Notes: generated by a model not told the origin, from the letters alone. 64,000 nt of DNA from an uncultured Collinsella sp. (GCA_900541055.1 UQHZ01000003.1:62001-126000); one strand, 5' to 3'. Counted from the stretch's first letter, positions 33,133 through 42,424 are shown. Numbers and translations are program-made.

Positions 33133-34281
33133 GTGTCGGAAAATAGGGATTACTACGAGGTACTTGGCGTCGATAAGGATGCCGACGCGCGGACCATTAA
33201 ACGCGCGTTTCTAAAGAAAGCCCGTACGGTACACCCGGATGTTTCGGACGACCCCGAGGCCGAGGCCAAGTTCAAAGAGCTTAACGAGGCTTATTCCGTT
33301 CTTTCCGACGAGCAGAAGCGTGCTAACTACGATCGCTTTGGTACTGCCGATGGCCCTGGTGGCTCCGGTTATGTCGATATCAACGATATCTTTGGCGGTA
33401 TGGGCATGGACGACCTGTTCTCGTCGTTCTTTGGCGGCGGAGCCGGCGGTGGTGCCCGCAGCCGGCGCGAGCGCCGTCGCGGTCGCGATATGGCCATCTC
33501 GCTTTCGGTGACGCTCGAGGAAGCTGCGCTTGGCTGTAAAAAGACGATCAGCTATGACCGCCTTGCTCCCTGCGAGGATTGCAACGGTACGGGCAAGGCT
33601 GACGGTGCGACCGAAAAGCAGTGCAGCCGCTGCCACGGCACGGGCTATGTCACCACGGTCCAGCGCTCTTTTTTGGGCCAGGTCCAGTCCTCTTCGCCTT
33701 GCCCCGACTGCCACGGCGAGGGAACGGTCATCGATCATCCCTGCGAGACCTGTGACGGCCAGGGCCGCACGCCTTCGCACGAAAAGATCGACATCGATAT
33801 TCCCGCCGGCGTCTCGACCGGTCGCCAACTGCGCGTGAGCGGCTTTGGCGAGGCCGGCCTTCGTGGCGAGTCCTCGGGCGATCTGATCGTCAACGTGCGT
33901 GTCGCCGACCACGAGCGCTTTAAGCGCAATGGCGACGACCTGTATCTGGTGAGCGATATCTCCATCGCGCAGGCCGCGCTCGGCTGCGAGATTGAGGTCG
34001 AGGGCATTATGCCCGACGAGGTCGTCAAGGTGTGCGTCCCCGCTGGCACGCAGTATGGCGACACCGTCAGCGTCAACAACTTCGGCATGCCGCGCATCGG
34101 CGGTGGCGGCTCACGCGGTCGACTTATCGTGCAGCTGCGCGTGGTCGTTCCCACGAACCTTTCCAACAAGCAGCGCGAGCTGCTCCGCGCTTTTGCCGAC
34201 GAGATGGGCGATGACGTCGCTTCCGGCAAGAAGTCGGTAACCGATCGTATCAAGAGCGCCCTCGACGATATCCTCGATTAA
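33133..34281 (+). CDS. dnaJ: Chaperone DnaJ
   Basis: DnaJ is the cytosolic Hsp40 co-chaperone of DnaK. The 382-residue protein has the full type I layout: J domain with HPD in ARTVHPDVSDD, a G/F-like linker (DLFSSFFGGGAGGG), and four zinc motifs (CEDCNGTG, CSRCHGTG, CPDCHGEG, CETCDGQG). Two C-terminal beta domains and a dimerisation helix follow. GTG 33133 is preceded by GGAAGGA. It has no dnaK/grpE neighbour here, and mtaB follows after 9 bases. Confidence 0.94.
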   Translation: MSENRDYYEVLGVDKDADARTIKRAFLKKARTVHPDVSDDPEAEAKFKELNEAYSVLSDEQKRANYDRFGTADGPGGSGYVDINDIFGGMGMDDLFSSFFGGGAGGGARSRRERRRGRDMAISLSVTLEEAALGCKKTISYDRLAPCEDCNGTGKADGATEKQCSRCHGTGYVTTVQRSFLGQVQSSSPCPDCHGEGTVIDHPCETCDGQGRTPSHEKIDIDIPAGVSTGRQLRVSGFGEAGLRGESSGDLIVNVRVADHERFKRNGDDLYLVSDISIAQAALGCEIEVEGIMPDEVVKVCVPAGTQYGDTVSVNNFGMPRIGGGGSRGRLIVQLRVVVPTNLSNKQRELLRAFADEMGDDVASGKKSVTDRIKSALDDILD

Positions 34282-34290
34282 GGAGCCCGC

Positions 34291-35583
34291 TTGCTCGCAC
34301 CCCATATTTCCGTCGTCAACCTTGGCTGCCGCGTCAACCGGGTTGAGTCCGACCGTATCACTGCCGATCTTATGCGCCAGGGCTTTGCGATGGTGGAGCC
34401 CCAGGATGCCGACCTGATCGTAATCAATACCTGCGCCGTGACGGGCGAGGCCGAGGCCAAGACCCGCAAGGCTGTCCGCCATGCGCTGTCATATCCAGGC
34501 GAGCCCTACGTGGTCGTGACCGGCTGCGTCGTCAACTTGCATCCCGAGGAGCTACTGGAGCTTTCGGACCGCGTGATTGCCGAGCCGTCGAAAATCGACG
34601 TCGCCGAGCGTGTCTGCGAGGTGCTGGGTGTCGAATCCGATAGTGTGGCCGCCTGCAGCGACAGCGATGTGGTCGATGCCCTGGGGCGCTCGCGTCTGGG
34701 CGTGAAGATCCAAGACGGCTGTAATCACCGCTGCACGTATTGCATCGTGTGGAAGGCACGCGGCCCCGAGCGCTCCGTGCCCGTCGAGTCCGTGCTCGAG
34801 CAGGTGCGCGAGGCCCAGGAGGCCGGTGTGCCCGAGGTGGTGCTGACTGGCGTGAACCTGGGCGCCTATGACGGCAAGAGCGCGACTGACGAACACGTGG
34901 AGATCGATGAGCTGCTCGAGGCCATTATGGAGCGCACCACGATTGCCCACGTGCGCATTTCCTCAGTCGAGCCCATGGACATCTCCGAGCGCCTGCTCAA
35001 GGTGATGGCGCGCTATCCTCAGCGTATCGCGCCGTTCTTGCATCTTCCCGTGCAGTCCGGCTGCACTGCGACCCTGCATCGCATGGGTCGTCCCTATAGT
35101 GCGGAGGCCTTTGAGGACACGGTGCGCATGATTCGTACCAATCTGCCCCAGGCGTCACTTTCTTGCGACGTCATCGTCGGCTTCCCCGGCGAGACGGACG
35201 AGGAGTTCGAGGAGTCACTGGCGTTGTGCCGTCGCGTGGGCTTTTCGCGCATGCATGTCTTCCGCTATAGCAAGCGTCCCGGCACGCTTGCGGCCGATAT
35301 GCCCGATCAGGTACCGCCCGAGATTATGGCCGAACGCAGCCGCCGCATGCGTGCCGCCGCACAGGAGCTTGCGATCGCCGATGCCCGCCGCCGCGTGGGC
35401 ACGGTCGAGCGTGCGGTGCTCGAGTACGGCGACAACCTGACGCTCGGCTCGTTCCATCATGCCCGTCTTGACGATGTCTGCGGGCTCAAGGCCCCGTGCC
35501 TGCTCGATGTTGCTATCATCGGAGTCGATGATTCCGGCTTAGTCCATGCTCACAGGGAGGTCCATGGAAGCCTCGAAGATTAG
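34291..35583 (+). CDS. mtaB: tRNA (ms2t6A37) methylthiotransferase MtaB
   Basis: MtaB converts t6A37 to ms2t6A37 in tRNA using two 4Fe-4S clusters. The 430-residue protein has the N-terminal cluster cysteines in NLGCRVNRVES, NTCAVTGEAE and TGCVVNLHP. The radical SAM motif is CNHRCTYC. A PVQSGC substrate loop and a C-terminal TRAM-like domain follow. NLGCRVN and CNHRCTYC separate it from MiaB and RimO, which are both also in this window. The start is a TTG with AAGGAG 6 bases upstream. dnaJ-mtaB adjacency is common in Gram-positives. Confidence 0.92.
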   Translation: MLAPHISVVNLGCRVNRVESDRITADLMRQGFAMVEPQDADLIVINTCAVTGEAEAKTRKAVRHALSYPGEPYVVVTGCVVNLHPEELLELSDRVIAEPSKIDVAERVCEVLGVESDSVAACSDSDVVDALGRSRLGVKIQDGCNHRCTYCIVWKARGPERSVPVESVLEQVREAQEAGVPEVVLTGVNLGAYDGKSATDEHVEIDELLEAIMERTTIAHVRISSVEPMDISERLLKVMARYPQRIAPFLHLPVQSGCTATLHRMGRPYSAEAFEDTVRMIRTNLPQASLSCDVIVGFPGETDEEFEESLALCRRVGFSRMHVFRYSKRPGTLAADMPDQVPPEIMAERSRRMRAAAQELAIADARRRVGTVERAVLEYGDNLTLGSFHHARLDDVCGLKAPCLLDVAIIGVDDSGLVHAHREVHGSLED

Positions 35584-36550
35584 ACTTACCGTTCCCGAGG
35601 GGATTGACCCCTCGCGCGTCTTGGGCGCCGGCGACGCTGTCCTTCGCGCGGTCGAAGACTTGGTTCGCGCCCATGTGGTTGCGCGCGGTGACCAGATTGC
35701 CGTGAGCGGCGACCCGGACGAGGTCGAACTCGTGGCGCGTTTTTTCGAACACGCCTTTCGTGAGGCGGCTGCCGGTCGCACGCTGTCTGCCGACGACGTC
35801 TCGCGTTGCCTGGCTGTCCTGCGCGATGGCGAGCACGACGCCTCGTCGCTGCGCGATGACGTGCTGCTTTCGTATCGCGGCCGTGTCATTCGTCCCAAGA
35901 CGCTCGGCCAAAAGCGCTATGTTGACGCCATCCGCTCGCATACCATCACGTTTGGCCTGGGCCCCGCCGGTACCGGTAAGACCTATCTAGCCATGGCGCT
36001 CGCCGTCGCCGCGCTCAAGCGCCACGAGGTGGGTCGCCTGGTCCTTACGCGGCCCGTTGTCGAGGCAGGGGAGAATTTGGGCTTTTTGCCCGGCACCCTC
36101 GAGGAAAAGATCGACCCTTACATGCGTCCGCTCTACGATGCCCTGTTTGACATGATGGATCGTGAGCGTACCGACGAGCTCATGGAGCGTGGCGTGATCG
36201 AGATTGCCCCGCTCGCCTACATGCGCGGCCGAACTCTGAGCGACGCTTTCGTGGTACTCGACGAGGCGCAAAACACGACGCCTGAGCAGATGAAGATGTT
36301 CCTGACGCGCCTCGGCTTTAATTCCAAGTTTGTGATTACCGGTGATCTGAGCCAGCGCGATCTGGTGGGTCGTCGCGGCGGCCTGGCCGATGTCGAGAAG
36401 ATTTTGGGCCGTGTCGACGATGTGGCATTTTCTCATCTGGAGCGCGCTGATGTGGTGCGCCATGCCCTGGTGGGCAGGATCGTCGAGGCCTATGATGCGT
36501 ATGATGACGTGCGTGAGCAGCGCTCGCGCGACCGAAAGGAGTCCCGTTGA
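35564..36550 (+). CDS. phoH: PhoH-like ATPase
   Basis: PhoH-like proteins are P-loop NTPases linked to RNA metabolism. The 328-residue protein has Walker A GPAGTGKTYLA and Walker B AFVVLDEAQN. The helicase-like TGDLSQRDL follows. It is the standard partner of ybeY, with which it overlaps by 3 bases (TTGA). ATG 35564 is preferred because AGGGAGG lies 3 bases upstream; an ATG at 35546 has no ribosome binding site. The 5' end overlaps mtaB by 20 bases. Confidence 0.92.
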   Translation: MEASKIRLTVPEGIDPSRVLGAGDAVLRAVEDLVRAHVVARGDQIAVSGDPDEVELVARFFEHAFREAAAGRTLSADDVSRCLAVLRDGEHDASSLRDDVLLSYRGRVIRPKTLGQKRYVDAIRSHTITFGLGPAGTGKTYLAMALAVAALKRHEVGRLVLTRPVVEAGENLGFLPGTLEEKIDPYMRPLYDALFDMMDRERTDELMERGVIEIAPLAYMRGRTLSDAFVVLDEAQNTTPEQMKMFLTRLGFNSKFVITGDLSQRDLVGRRGGLADVEKILGRVDDVAFSHLERADVVRHALVGRIVEAYDAYDDVREQRSRDRKESR

Positions 36551-37056
36551 GTGTATTGATCAGCAACGATGCCGAGCTCGATACGCTGCTCGACGCGCAG
36601 GAGGTGGAGCACATCTGCCAGTTCGTGCTTGCCGCCGAGGACGTTGAGCGTGAAGTCGAGATTTCCCTTTCGTATGTCGACGAGGACGAGATGCACGAGC
36701 TCAACCACGAGTGGCGCGGTATCGACCGTACCACCGATGTGCTCTCGTTTGAGTGCGACTCTGCCTTTGACGAGGACATTCCCGCCGACGAGACGATCGA
36801 GCTCGGCGATATTATCTTGGCGCCGCAGGTTATCGCTCGCCAGGCTCCCGGTTTTGGTAACAGTCCCGCCGACGAGTGCCGGCTGATGCTTGTGCACGGT
36901 ATGCTGCACCTGCTGGGCTATGACCACATCGAGGATGACGAGGCCGAGGTCATGGAGGCCCGTGAGGATGCCATCCTGCGCGATCTGGCGCTCGAGCGCG
37001 GGGAGGACCCCAAGTTGGTCCACGTCGGTCCCATCACCAACCATGCCCACGACTAG
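36547..37056 (+). CDS. ybeY: Endoribonuclease YbeY (rRNA maturation)
   Basis: YbeY is a zinc endoribonuclease that acts in 16S rRNA 3' processing and ribosome quality control. The 169-residue protein has the metal motif HGMLHLLGYDH and the conserved RTTDVLSF and GDIILA segments. The start is TTG overlapping the phoH stop as TTGA. The phoH-ybeY-dgkA-era-recO gene order is the classic Gram-positive arrangement. Confidence 0.95.
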   Translation: MSVLISNDAELDTLLDAQEVEHICQFVLAAEDVEREVEISLSYVDEDEMHELNHEWRGIDRTTDVLSFECDSAFDEDIPADETIELGDIILAPQVIARQAPGFGNSPADECRLMLVHGMLHLLGYDHIEDDEAEVMEAREDAILRDLALERGEDPKLVHVGPITNHAHD

Positions 37057-37065
37057 GAGCCGTCT

Positions 37066-37443
37066 ATGATTCCCGGATCGAACAAGGACCATCCATCCTT
37101 TTTAAAGTCGTTCTCCTACGCCATGGAGGGCTTTGTCACCGCCGTTAAAACCGAGCGTAACATTAAGGTCATGCTCGTGGCGGGCGTGTGTACCGTCATT
37201 GCCGGCTGCATTGTCGGCCTCGACATTGCCGAGTGGGCCACGGTTATCATCTGCTGTGGCCTGGTGATTCACGGCGAGCTGTGCAATACCGCTATGGAGG
37301 CGATCGTCGACCTGGCGACCCAGGAACTTCATCCGCTGGCGAAGCGCGCCAAGGATATCGCCGCCGCTTCCGTGTACGTTCTTTCCATCACCGCCGCAAT
37401 CGTGGGCCTGCTGGTCTTTGCCCACGCACTTGGCTTTATTTAG
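37066..37443 (+). CDS. dgkA: Diacylglycerol / undecaprenol kinase family protein
   Basis: This is a small membrane kinase that in Gram-positives mainly phosphorylates undecaprenol, recycling the lipid carrier that UppS makes. The 125-residue protein has three membrane helices and the DgkA signature GELCNTAMEAIVDLAT with the catalytic Glu/Asn. It lies between ybeY and era. Whether undecaprenol or diacylglycerol is the substrate cannot be decided from sequence alone. Confidence 0.9.
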   Translation: MIPGSNKDHPSFLKSFSYAMEGFVTAVKTERNIKVMLVAGVCTVIAGCIVGLDIAEWATVIICCGLVIHGELCNTAMEAIVDLATQELHPLAKRAKDIAAASVYVLSITAAIVGLLVFAHALGFI

Positions 37444-37455
37444 AAAGGGATTCCC

Positions 37456-38526
37456 ATGTCCGACAATATGCAGCCTACCGATGAGGTTCTGGACGACGAG
37501 GTTCTGGATGAGGTCGAGGATACCGATTCGCTTGACGAGGTCGAGGAATTCGACCCGTTTGAGGGTATGAGCGACGAGGAGCTCGATGCCCTCTGTGACG
37601 AGGACGAGATGTCTCTGGGCTTTGGCGATGTGGAGCCCGGTTTCCGCAGCGGCTTTGTGGCCCTGGTCGGTCGTCCCAACGCCGGTAAGTCCACGCTGCT
37701 CAACGCCTGCTATGGCAAAAAGGTCGCCATTACCTCGCCGGTGGCCCAGACGACTCGCCGTCGCATGCGCGCCGTGGTTAACCGCCCCGGCTACCAGCTG
37801 GTCTTTGTCGATACCCCGGGTATCCATAAGCCCAAGGACGGTCTGGGTTCCGAGCTCAACAAAAGTGCCCTGTTCGAGCTCAACGACGTTGACGTCGTCG
37901 CGTTTTTGATTGATGCCACCAAGCCCATCGGCAGGGGAGACGCCTGGGTTGCCGAGCGCGTCAGATGCGCTCGCTGCAAGAAGGTTTTGGTGCTCACCAA
38001 AGCCGACGAGGCCGACCCCGCGCAGGTTATGGAGCAGCTCAAGGCAGCGCATGAGCTTATGGAATACGATGATGAGATCGTGACTTCGTCGGTCAAGAAC
38101 TTCAACGTCGACGCCTTCATTGAGACCGTTGCGCACTTTTTGCCCGAGGGCCCGCGTTGGTTCCCCGAAGATATGGGTACCGATGCTTCCGACGAGACGC
38201 TTGTTGCCGAGTTTGTGCGCGAGAAGGTCTTGCGCCGCACCCGCGACGAGATCCCGCACTCCGTGGGTGTGATTTGCGATGCGCTCGAGCAGACCAAGAA
38301 GGTGCTGCGCGTGCACGCCACCATTTACGTCGAGCGTGAGGGTCAAAAGGGCATCATCATCGGCAAGGGCGGCGAGATGATCAAGCATATCGGTATCGAC
38401 GCCCGTCGCGATCTTGAGCGCATCTTTGGCACGCAGGTTTTTTTGGAACTGGACGTGAAGGTCAAGGCCGGCTGGCGCGACGATGAGGCCCAGATTCGCC
38501 GTTTTGGCTACAACGCCGAGGACTAA
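37456..38526 (+). CDS. era: GTPase Era with an acidic N-terminal extension
   Basis: Era binds the 3' end of 16S rRNA and checks 30S assembly. The 356-residue protein has GRPNAGKST (G1), DTPGIHKP (G3), a G4 written LTKAD rather than NKxD, and a C-terminal KH domain with IIIGKGGEMIK. Unusually, the GTPase domain begins only at about residue 63. Of the first 60 residues, 27 are Asp/Glu and none is Lys/Arg. The ATG 37456 has AAAGGG upstream, so the extension is part of the gene. Function of the tail is unknown. Confidence 0.93.
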   Translation: MSDNMQPTDEVLDDEVLDEVEDTDSLDEVEEFDPFEGMSDEELDALCDEDEMSLGFGDVEPGFRSGFVALVGRPNAGKSTLLNACYGKKVAITSPVAQTTRRRMRAVVNRPGYQLVFVDTPGIHKPKDGLGSELNKSALFELNDVDVVAFLIDATKPIGRGDAWVAERVRCARCKKVLVLTKADEADPAQVMEQLKAAHELMEYDDEIVTSSVKNFNVDAFIETVAHFLPEGPRWFPEDMGTDASDETLVAEFVREKVLRRTRDEIPHSVGVICDALEQTKKVLRVHATIYVEREGQKGIIIGKGGEMIKHIGIDARRDLERIFGTQVFLELDVKVKAGWRDDEAQIRRFGYNAED

Positions 38527-38541
38527 GGGCGCGCGGCGCGC

Positions 38542-39291
38542 ATGGCAGGCTCCCGGACATATCGCACGAAGGTGCTCGTCCTCGATAAGACGAAGCTCAA
38601 AGAGACGGACCTGATCCTGACGATGCTTGACGAGCGGGGTCGGCAGGTTCGTGCCGTGGCAAAGGGCGCCCGCAAACCCGGTGGGCGCCTGGCTGCGCGC
38701 TGCGAGCTGTTCTGTACCGTTGATATGCTGCTTGCGCATGGACGGTCGCTCGACGTGGTTTCCCAGGCCGAGCTTATGGAGGCTCCGCTCGGCGTTGCGC
38801 CCGATTACGAGACGACCTGCGCCGCAAGTGCGATCGCCGAGGTCGCGCGCGTGTGCTCGTTCGAGGACGCCGAGGACCCGTTTACCTTTGCTATAACGCA
38901 GCGAGCGCTTGCCCTGGTGGGCAGTGGGCTCGACACGGCACACATGGATCTACTTGTGGCGGCATATGTCTTTAAGCTGCTGTCGCACGTTGGCTATCGA
39001 CCCGATTTTTCGGCCTGCGTGCTGTGCGGAGACCCCATGTTGTCGTATTTTTCGCCCCAGGCGGGCGGTCTCATGTGCGGGTCGTGCGCTTCGAGCGTTC
39101 CGGGTGCCGAGTTGGTGTCGACCGGTGAGGTCGCGTGGCTGCGCGCCCTCATGTCCATGACCTTCGATGCGCTCATGGCCGAGAGGATCGATTCCCATAC
39201 CGCGGCCTTTTTGCTCGGGCTTTCCCATGTGTGGGCTGCGACGCACACCGATCAGCGCCTCCGTGCGATGGAATTCATGTTGGGTCGGTGA
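38542..39291 (+). CDS. recO: DNA repair protein RecO
   Basis: RecO works with RecR to load RecA onto SSB-coated single-stranded DNA. The 249-residue protein has the N-terminal OB fold (TKVLVLDKTKLKETDLILT) and a helical domain. The zinc site has CVLCGD and CGSC. It follows era by 15 bases, as usual in Gram-positives. Confidence 0.92.
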   Translation: MAGSRTYRTKVLVLDKTKLKETDLILTMLDERGRQVRAVAKGARKPGGRLAARCELFCTVDMLLAHGRSLDVVSQAELMEAPLGVAPDYETTCAASAIAEVARVCSFEDAEDPFTFAITQRALALVGSGLDTAHMDLLVAAYVFKLLSHVGYRPDFSACVLCGDPMLSYFSPQAGGLMCGSCASSVPGAELVSTGEVAWLRALMSMTFDALMAERIDSHTAAFLLGLSHVWAATHTDQRLRAMEFMLGR

Positions 39292-39314
39292 TGATGCGCA
39301 GGTGCAGGCTGCTT

Positions 39315-39323
39315 GTGGTAACA
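39315..39323 (+). promoter_or_regulatory. Extended -10 promoter of rpsO
   Basis: TGG followed by TAACAT at 39315-39323 is a weak extended -10 about 105 bases ahead of rpsO, leaving a leader long enough for S15 autoregulation. Confidence 0.35.
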
Positions 39324-39429
39324 TACCGACCTGTTGGTACCTCGACCTTGGTTGCTCGCTCCACCGGCGGCTTCCCAGTCCGAGGCGAATCGAGTCGCCC
39401 GCGGGCGACGTAAAACGAAAGGTGAAACA

Positions 39430-39708
39430 ATGACTGTTTCCAAAGAGCGCAAGGCGGAGCTGACTGCCCAGTTCGGTAACACCCCGGTCGACACCGGCAA
39501 CCCCAAGGTTCAGGTCGCCATCCTGAGCGAGCGCATCAAGGAGCTGACCGAGCACATGAAGTCCCATCAGAAGGACTTCCACACCCGTCGTGGCCTGCTC
39601 ATGCTCGTCGGCCGTCGTCGTCGCCTTCTCTCCTACATCAAGAAGAGCGACATCGTCGAGTACCGTGAGCTCATCAAGGCTCTGGGCATCCGCGACAACA
39701 TCCAGTAA
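39430..39708 (+). CDS. rpsO: 30S ribosomal protein S15
   Basis: This is a 92-residue S15 that binds 16S rRNA early in 30S assembly. It has DTGNPKVQVAILSERI, HQKDFHTRRGLLMLVGRRRR and LLSYIKKSD. ATG 39430 follows GAAAGGTG. A longer frame from 39334 is not conserved. A terminator and then pnp follow, the usual rpsO-pnp pair. Confidence 0.97.
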   Translation: MTVSKERKAELTAQFGNTPVDTGNPKVQVAILSERIKELTEHMKSHQKDFHTRRGLLMLVGRRRRLLSYIKKSDIVEYRELIKALGIRDNIQ

Positions 39709-39724
39709 GGATTTGTACATGCTA

Positions 39725-39755
39725 AGAGCGTCCTGCGCAGCGGGGCGCTCTTTTT
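39725..39755 (+). terminator. Rho-independent terminator between rpsO and pnp
   Basis: AGAGCGTCCTGC (39725-39736) pairs with GCGGGGCGCTCT (39740-39751) including two G-U pairs, then TTTT. Read-through into pnp is common in bacteria. Confidence 0.88.
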
Positions 39756-39763
39756 GTGTAAGG

Positions 39764-39845
39764 GCGTGAACAATCACGCTCTGAAGCGTGGCGGGGGCAG
39801 GGGGCCCACGTCACATGAGAAGCCCGCAGGCAAGGGGCCTGTGGG
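39764..39845 (+). promoter_or_regulatory. Structured leader of pnp
   Basis: A GCGTGA-ACAA-TCACGC hairpin (39764-39779) is followed by a 9-bp hairpin pairing 39823-39831 with 39837-39845. The second one ends 3 bases before AAAGGAG, the pnp ribosome binding site. PNPase mRNA leaders are often autoregulated through such hairpins; that role is inferred. Confidence 0.4.
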
Positions 39846-39858
39846 GTAAAGGAGAACA

Positions 39859-42105
39859 ATGACACTCGTATCCAAGACCTTTGAGCTGTACGGCAAGACC
39901 TACACCTTTGAGTCCGGCGAGCTTGCCAAGCAGGCCACTGGCGCCTGTCTGGTCAAGCAGGGCGACACCACGATGCTCGACACCGTGGTCGTCTCCAAGG
40001 AGCGTAAGAACTACGACTTCTTCCCGCTGACCGTCGACTTCAACGAGAAGATGTACGCCGCCGGCCGCATCCCGGGTGGCTACCTCAAGCGTGAGGGCCG
40101 TCCCAGCGAGAAGGCCACGCTCACCGCTCGCATGATCGACCGTCCGATTCGCCCGAGCTTCCCGGACGGCTTCCGCAACGAGGTGCACATCGTCGCCACC
40201 TCGCTCGTCGCCGACCAGGTCAACCCCTTCGATGTCATCAACGTCATGGGTGCTTCCCTGGCCATGACGCTCGGCGGCGTGCCCTTCGAGGGCCCGCTTG
40301 CCTGCGTGCGCATCGGCCGCAACGTGGAGACCGGCGAGTTTATCGTCAACCCCACCTATGAGGAGCGCGAGAACTCCGATCTGGACCTGGAGCTGGGCGG
40401 ATCCGCCGACTTCATCTCGATGGTCGAGGCCGGTGCCGAGGAGATCTCCGAGGACGACATGCTCGCCGCTATGAAGTTTGGCCAGGAGGCCCTTGCTGCC
40501 TTCTGCCAGGCTCAGGACGAGTTCGTCGCCGAGTGGGAGCAGGTCAACGGCGCCATCGTCAAGAAGGAGTACCCGCTCGACCAGCCCGTCGAGGAGGTCC
40601 AGGAGCGCATCTTCGCCCACTACGACGAGATGGCAGCCGCCCTGCGCGACGCCGACAAGCTCTCCCGTATCGGTAAGGTCGAGGCTCTGAAGGAGTCCAT
40701 CCGCGCCGAGTTCACCGAGGAGGAGCAGGCCGCTTGGGAGCGCGAGATCCCCGTGGCGCTCAAAAAGCTCGAGAAGAAGGCCATGCGCACCATGGTCGTC
40801 GAGACCGGCGAGCGCGTCGACGGCCGTGCTGCCGACGAGATCCGTCCCATCATGGTGAAGGACAACTACCTGCCGCTCGTTCACGGCTCCGGTCTGTTCC
40901 AGCGTGGCCAGACCCAGGTGCTTTCCGTCCTGTCGCTCGGCATGCTCAACGAGGGCCAGCGTCTGGATACCATCGAGCCCACCGAGGGCAAGCGCTACAT
41001 GCACCACTACAACTTCCCACCGTTCTGCACCGGCGAGACCGGCCGCATGGGCAGCCCCAAGCGCCGCGAGATCGGTCACGGCAATCTGGCCGAGCGCGCT
41101 CTGCTTCCGGTGCTTCCCGACGAGAACGAGTTCCCCTACGCCATCCGTGTCGTCTCCGAGGTCATGGAGTCCAACGGCTCCTCTTCGATGGCTTCGACCT
41201 GCGGCTCCACGCTCGCCCTTATGGACGGCGGCGTGCCCATTAAGCGCCCGGTCTCCGGTATCGCCATGGGCCTGATCCAGGAGGAGGGCAAGACCGTGGT
41301 CCTGTCCGACATCCAGGGTCTCGAGGACTTCCTGGGCGACATGGACTTTAAGGTCACTGGCACCACCGAGGGCATCACCGCCCTGCAGATGGACAACAAG
41401 GCCACCGGCCTCACCTTCGACATCCTGGCCCGCGCCCTGCAGCAGGCCAAGGAGGGTCGCGCCTTCATCCTGCAGAAGATGCTCGATGTGATCCCCGAGC
41501 CGCGCCACACCACGCGCAGCACCGCTCCGCGTATCGTCTCCATCCAGGTTCCGACCGACAAGATCCGTGACGTCATCGGTTCCGGCGGTAAGGTCATCCG
41601 CGGCATCCAGGACGAGACCGGCGCCTCGGTCGACATCCAGGAGGACGGCACCGTCTTTGTCGGCGGCACCGGCGAGTCCGTCGACCAGGCCGTCGAGCGC
41701 ATCAAGCTCATCATCAAGGTTCCCGAGCCGGGCGAGGAGTACACCGGTCGCGTGGTTTCCATCCAGCCCTTCGGCGCCTTCGTCAACCTGCTGCCTGGTA
41801 AGGACGGCCTGCTGCACATCTCCCGCGTTGCCAAGGGCCGCGTGGAGAAGGTCGAGGACGTCCTCAACGTGGGCGACGAGGTCAAGGTCGTCGTCATCGA
41901 GGTCGACGATCGTGGCAAGATCTCGCTCGATCGTCTTGACAAGCCCGAGGCCCCGGCTCGCGCCGAGGGTGCCTCCGAGGGCGACGGCGAGCACTTCCAG
42001 CGCCGTGAGCGTCCGCGTCGCGAGCGCTCCGAGCGCGGCGACCGTCCGCGTCGTCCCGGCGACAACGGAGGCCGCAAGCCCCGCCGTCACCACGACGCCG
42101 AGTAA
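39859..42105 (+). CDS. pnp: Polyribonucleotide nucleotidyltransferase
   Basis: PNPase is the trimeric phosphorolytic 3'-5' exoribonuclease. The 748-residue protein has two RNase PH folds; the second has FCTGETGRMGSPKRREIGHG. A KH domain (IGSGGKVIRGIQ) and an S1 domain (GRVVSIQPFGAFVNLLPG) follow. The C-terminal tail of about 40 residues is rich in Arg (RRERPRRERSERGDRPRR), likely extra RNA contact. With rnj (42.7 kb) and rny (54.2 kb), the window encodes most of a Gram-positive style RNA-decay set. Confidence 0.96.
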   Translation: MTLVSKTFELYGKTYTFESGELAKQATGACLVKQGDTTMLDTVVVSKERKNYDFFPLTVDFNEKMYAAGRIPGGYLKREGRPSEKATLTARMIDRPIRPSFPDGFRNEVHIVATSLVADQVNPFDVINVMGASLAMTLGGVPFEGPLACVRIGRNVETGEFIVNPTYEERENSDLDLELGGSADFISMVEAGAEEISEDDMLAAMKFGQEALAAFCQAQDEFVAEWEQVNGAIVKKEYPLDQPVEEVQERIFAHYDEMAAALRDADKLSRIGKVEALKESIRAEFTEEEQAAWEREIPVALKKLEKKAMRTMVVETGERVDGRAADEIRPIMVKDNYLPLVHGSGLFQRGQTQVLSVLSLGMLNEGQRLDTIEPTEGKRYMHHYNFPPFCTGETGRMGSPKRREIGHGNLAERALLPVLPDENEFPYAIRVVSEVMESNGSSSMASTCGSTLALMDGGVPIKRPVSGIAMGLIQEEGKTVVLSDIQGLEDFLGDMDFKVTGTTEGITALQMDNKATGLTFDILARALQQAKEGRAFILQKMLDVIPEPRHTTRSTAPRIVSIQVPTDKIRDVIGSGGKVIRGIQDETGASVDIQEDGTVFVGGTGESVDQAVERIKLIIKVPEPGEEYTGRVVSIQPFGAFVNLLPGKDGLLHISRVAKGRVEKVEDVLNVGDEVKVVVIEVDDRGKISLDRLDKPEAPARAEGASEGDGEHFQRRERPRRERSERGDRPRRPGDNGGRKPRRHHDAE

Positions 42106-42128
42106 CAGCCGCACATAAGCAGTTCAAC

Positions 42129-42159
42129 AAGGGCGACTCCGGACAGGGGTCGCCCTTTT
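42129..42159 (+). terminator. Rho-independent terminator after pnp
   Basis: AAGGGCGAC (42129-42137) pairs with GTCGCCCTT (42149-42157), extended by inner TCC/GGG pairing, then TTTT. Confidence 0.88.
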
Positions 42160-42185
42160 GCTATTCCCGGCGGGTGCCGCGGGCA

Positions 42186-42269
42186 AAGTTTCCTGCTCTA
42201 CAGTCCTGCGCAAGACGGTAAGCACATTAAGTGCTTTCCTTTGCGTGCGGAACTCGCGATAAACTTCAT
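42186..42269 (-). repeat. MITE-like element, degenerate inverted copy
   Basis: This 84-bp copy is built as block A (42186-42209), a middle hairpin, then block B (42244-42269). A and B are the exact reverse complements of 42508-42531 and 42448-42473 (24 and 26 bp). The middle hairpin AAGCAC-ATTAA-GTGCTT replaces GGCCAC/GTGGCC of the other copy. Flanking bases retain only a decayed form of the other copy's terminal repeat. Confidence 0.8.
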
Positions 42270-42424
42270 ATGCGCCCCTCCCGGGCGCAAGCAAAAGGGC
42301 TGGTTAGTTCCGCTCGCCATTGAGTTAGACAGTCTATTCAGTAGTTAGATTTCAGATCAGTAGATAGACACAGCAGTATTTCCCCAGATAAAACCGACCA
42401 AAATAAACCTGTCCTTTATTGGCA

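Noticed and set aside
39811..42114. 767-codon open frame opposite pnp
   Set aside because: It is the mirror frame of a highly conserved pnp with no start signals; composition is Leu/Gly/Asp/Val-rich shadow coding.
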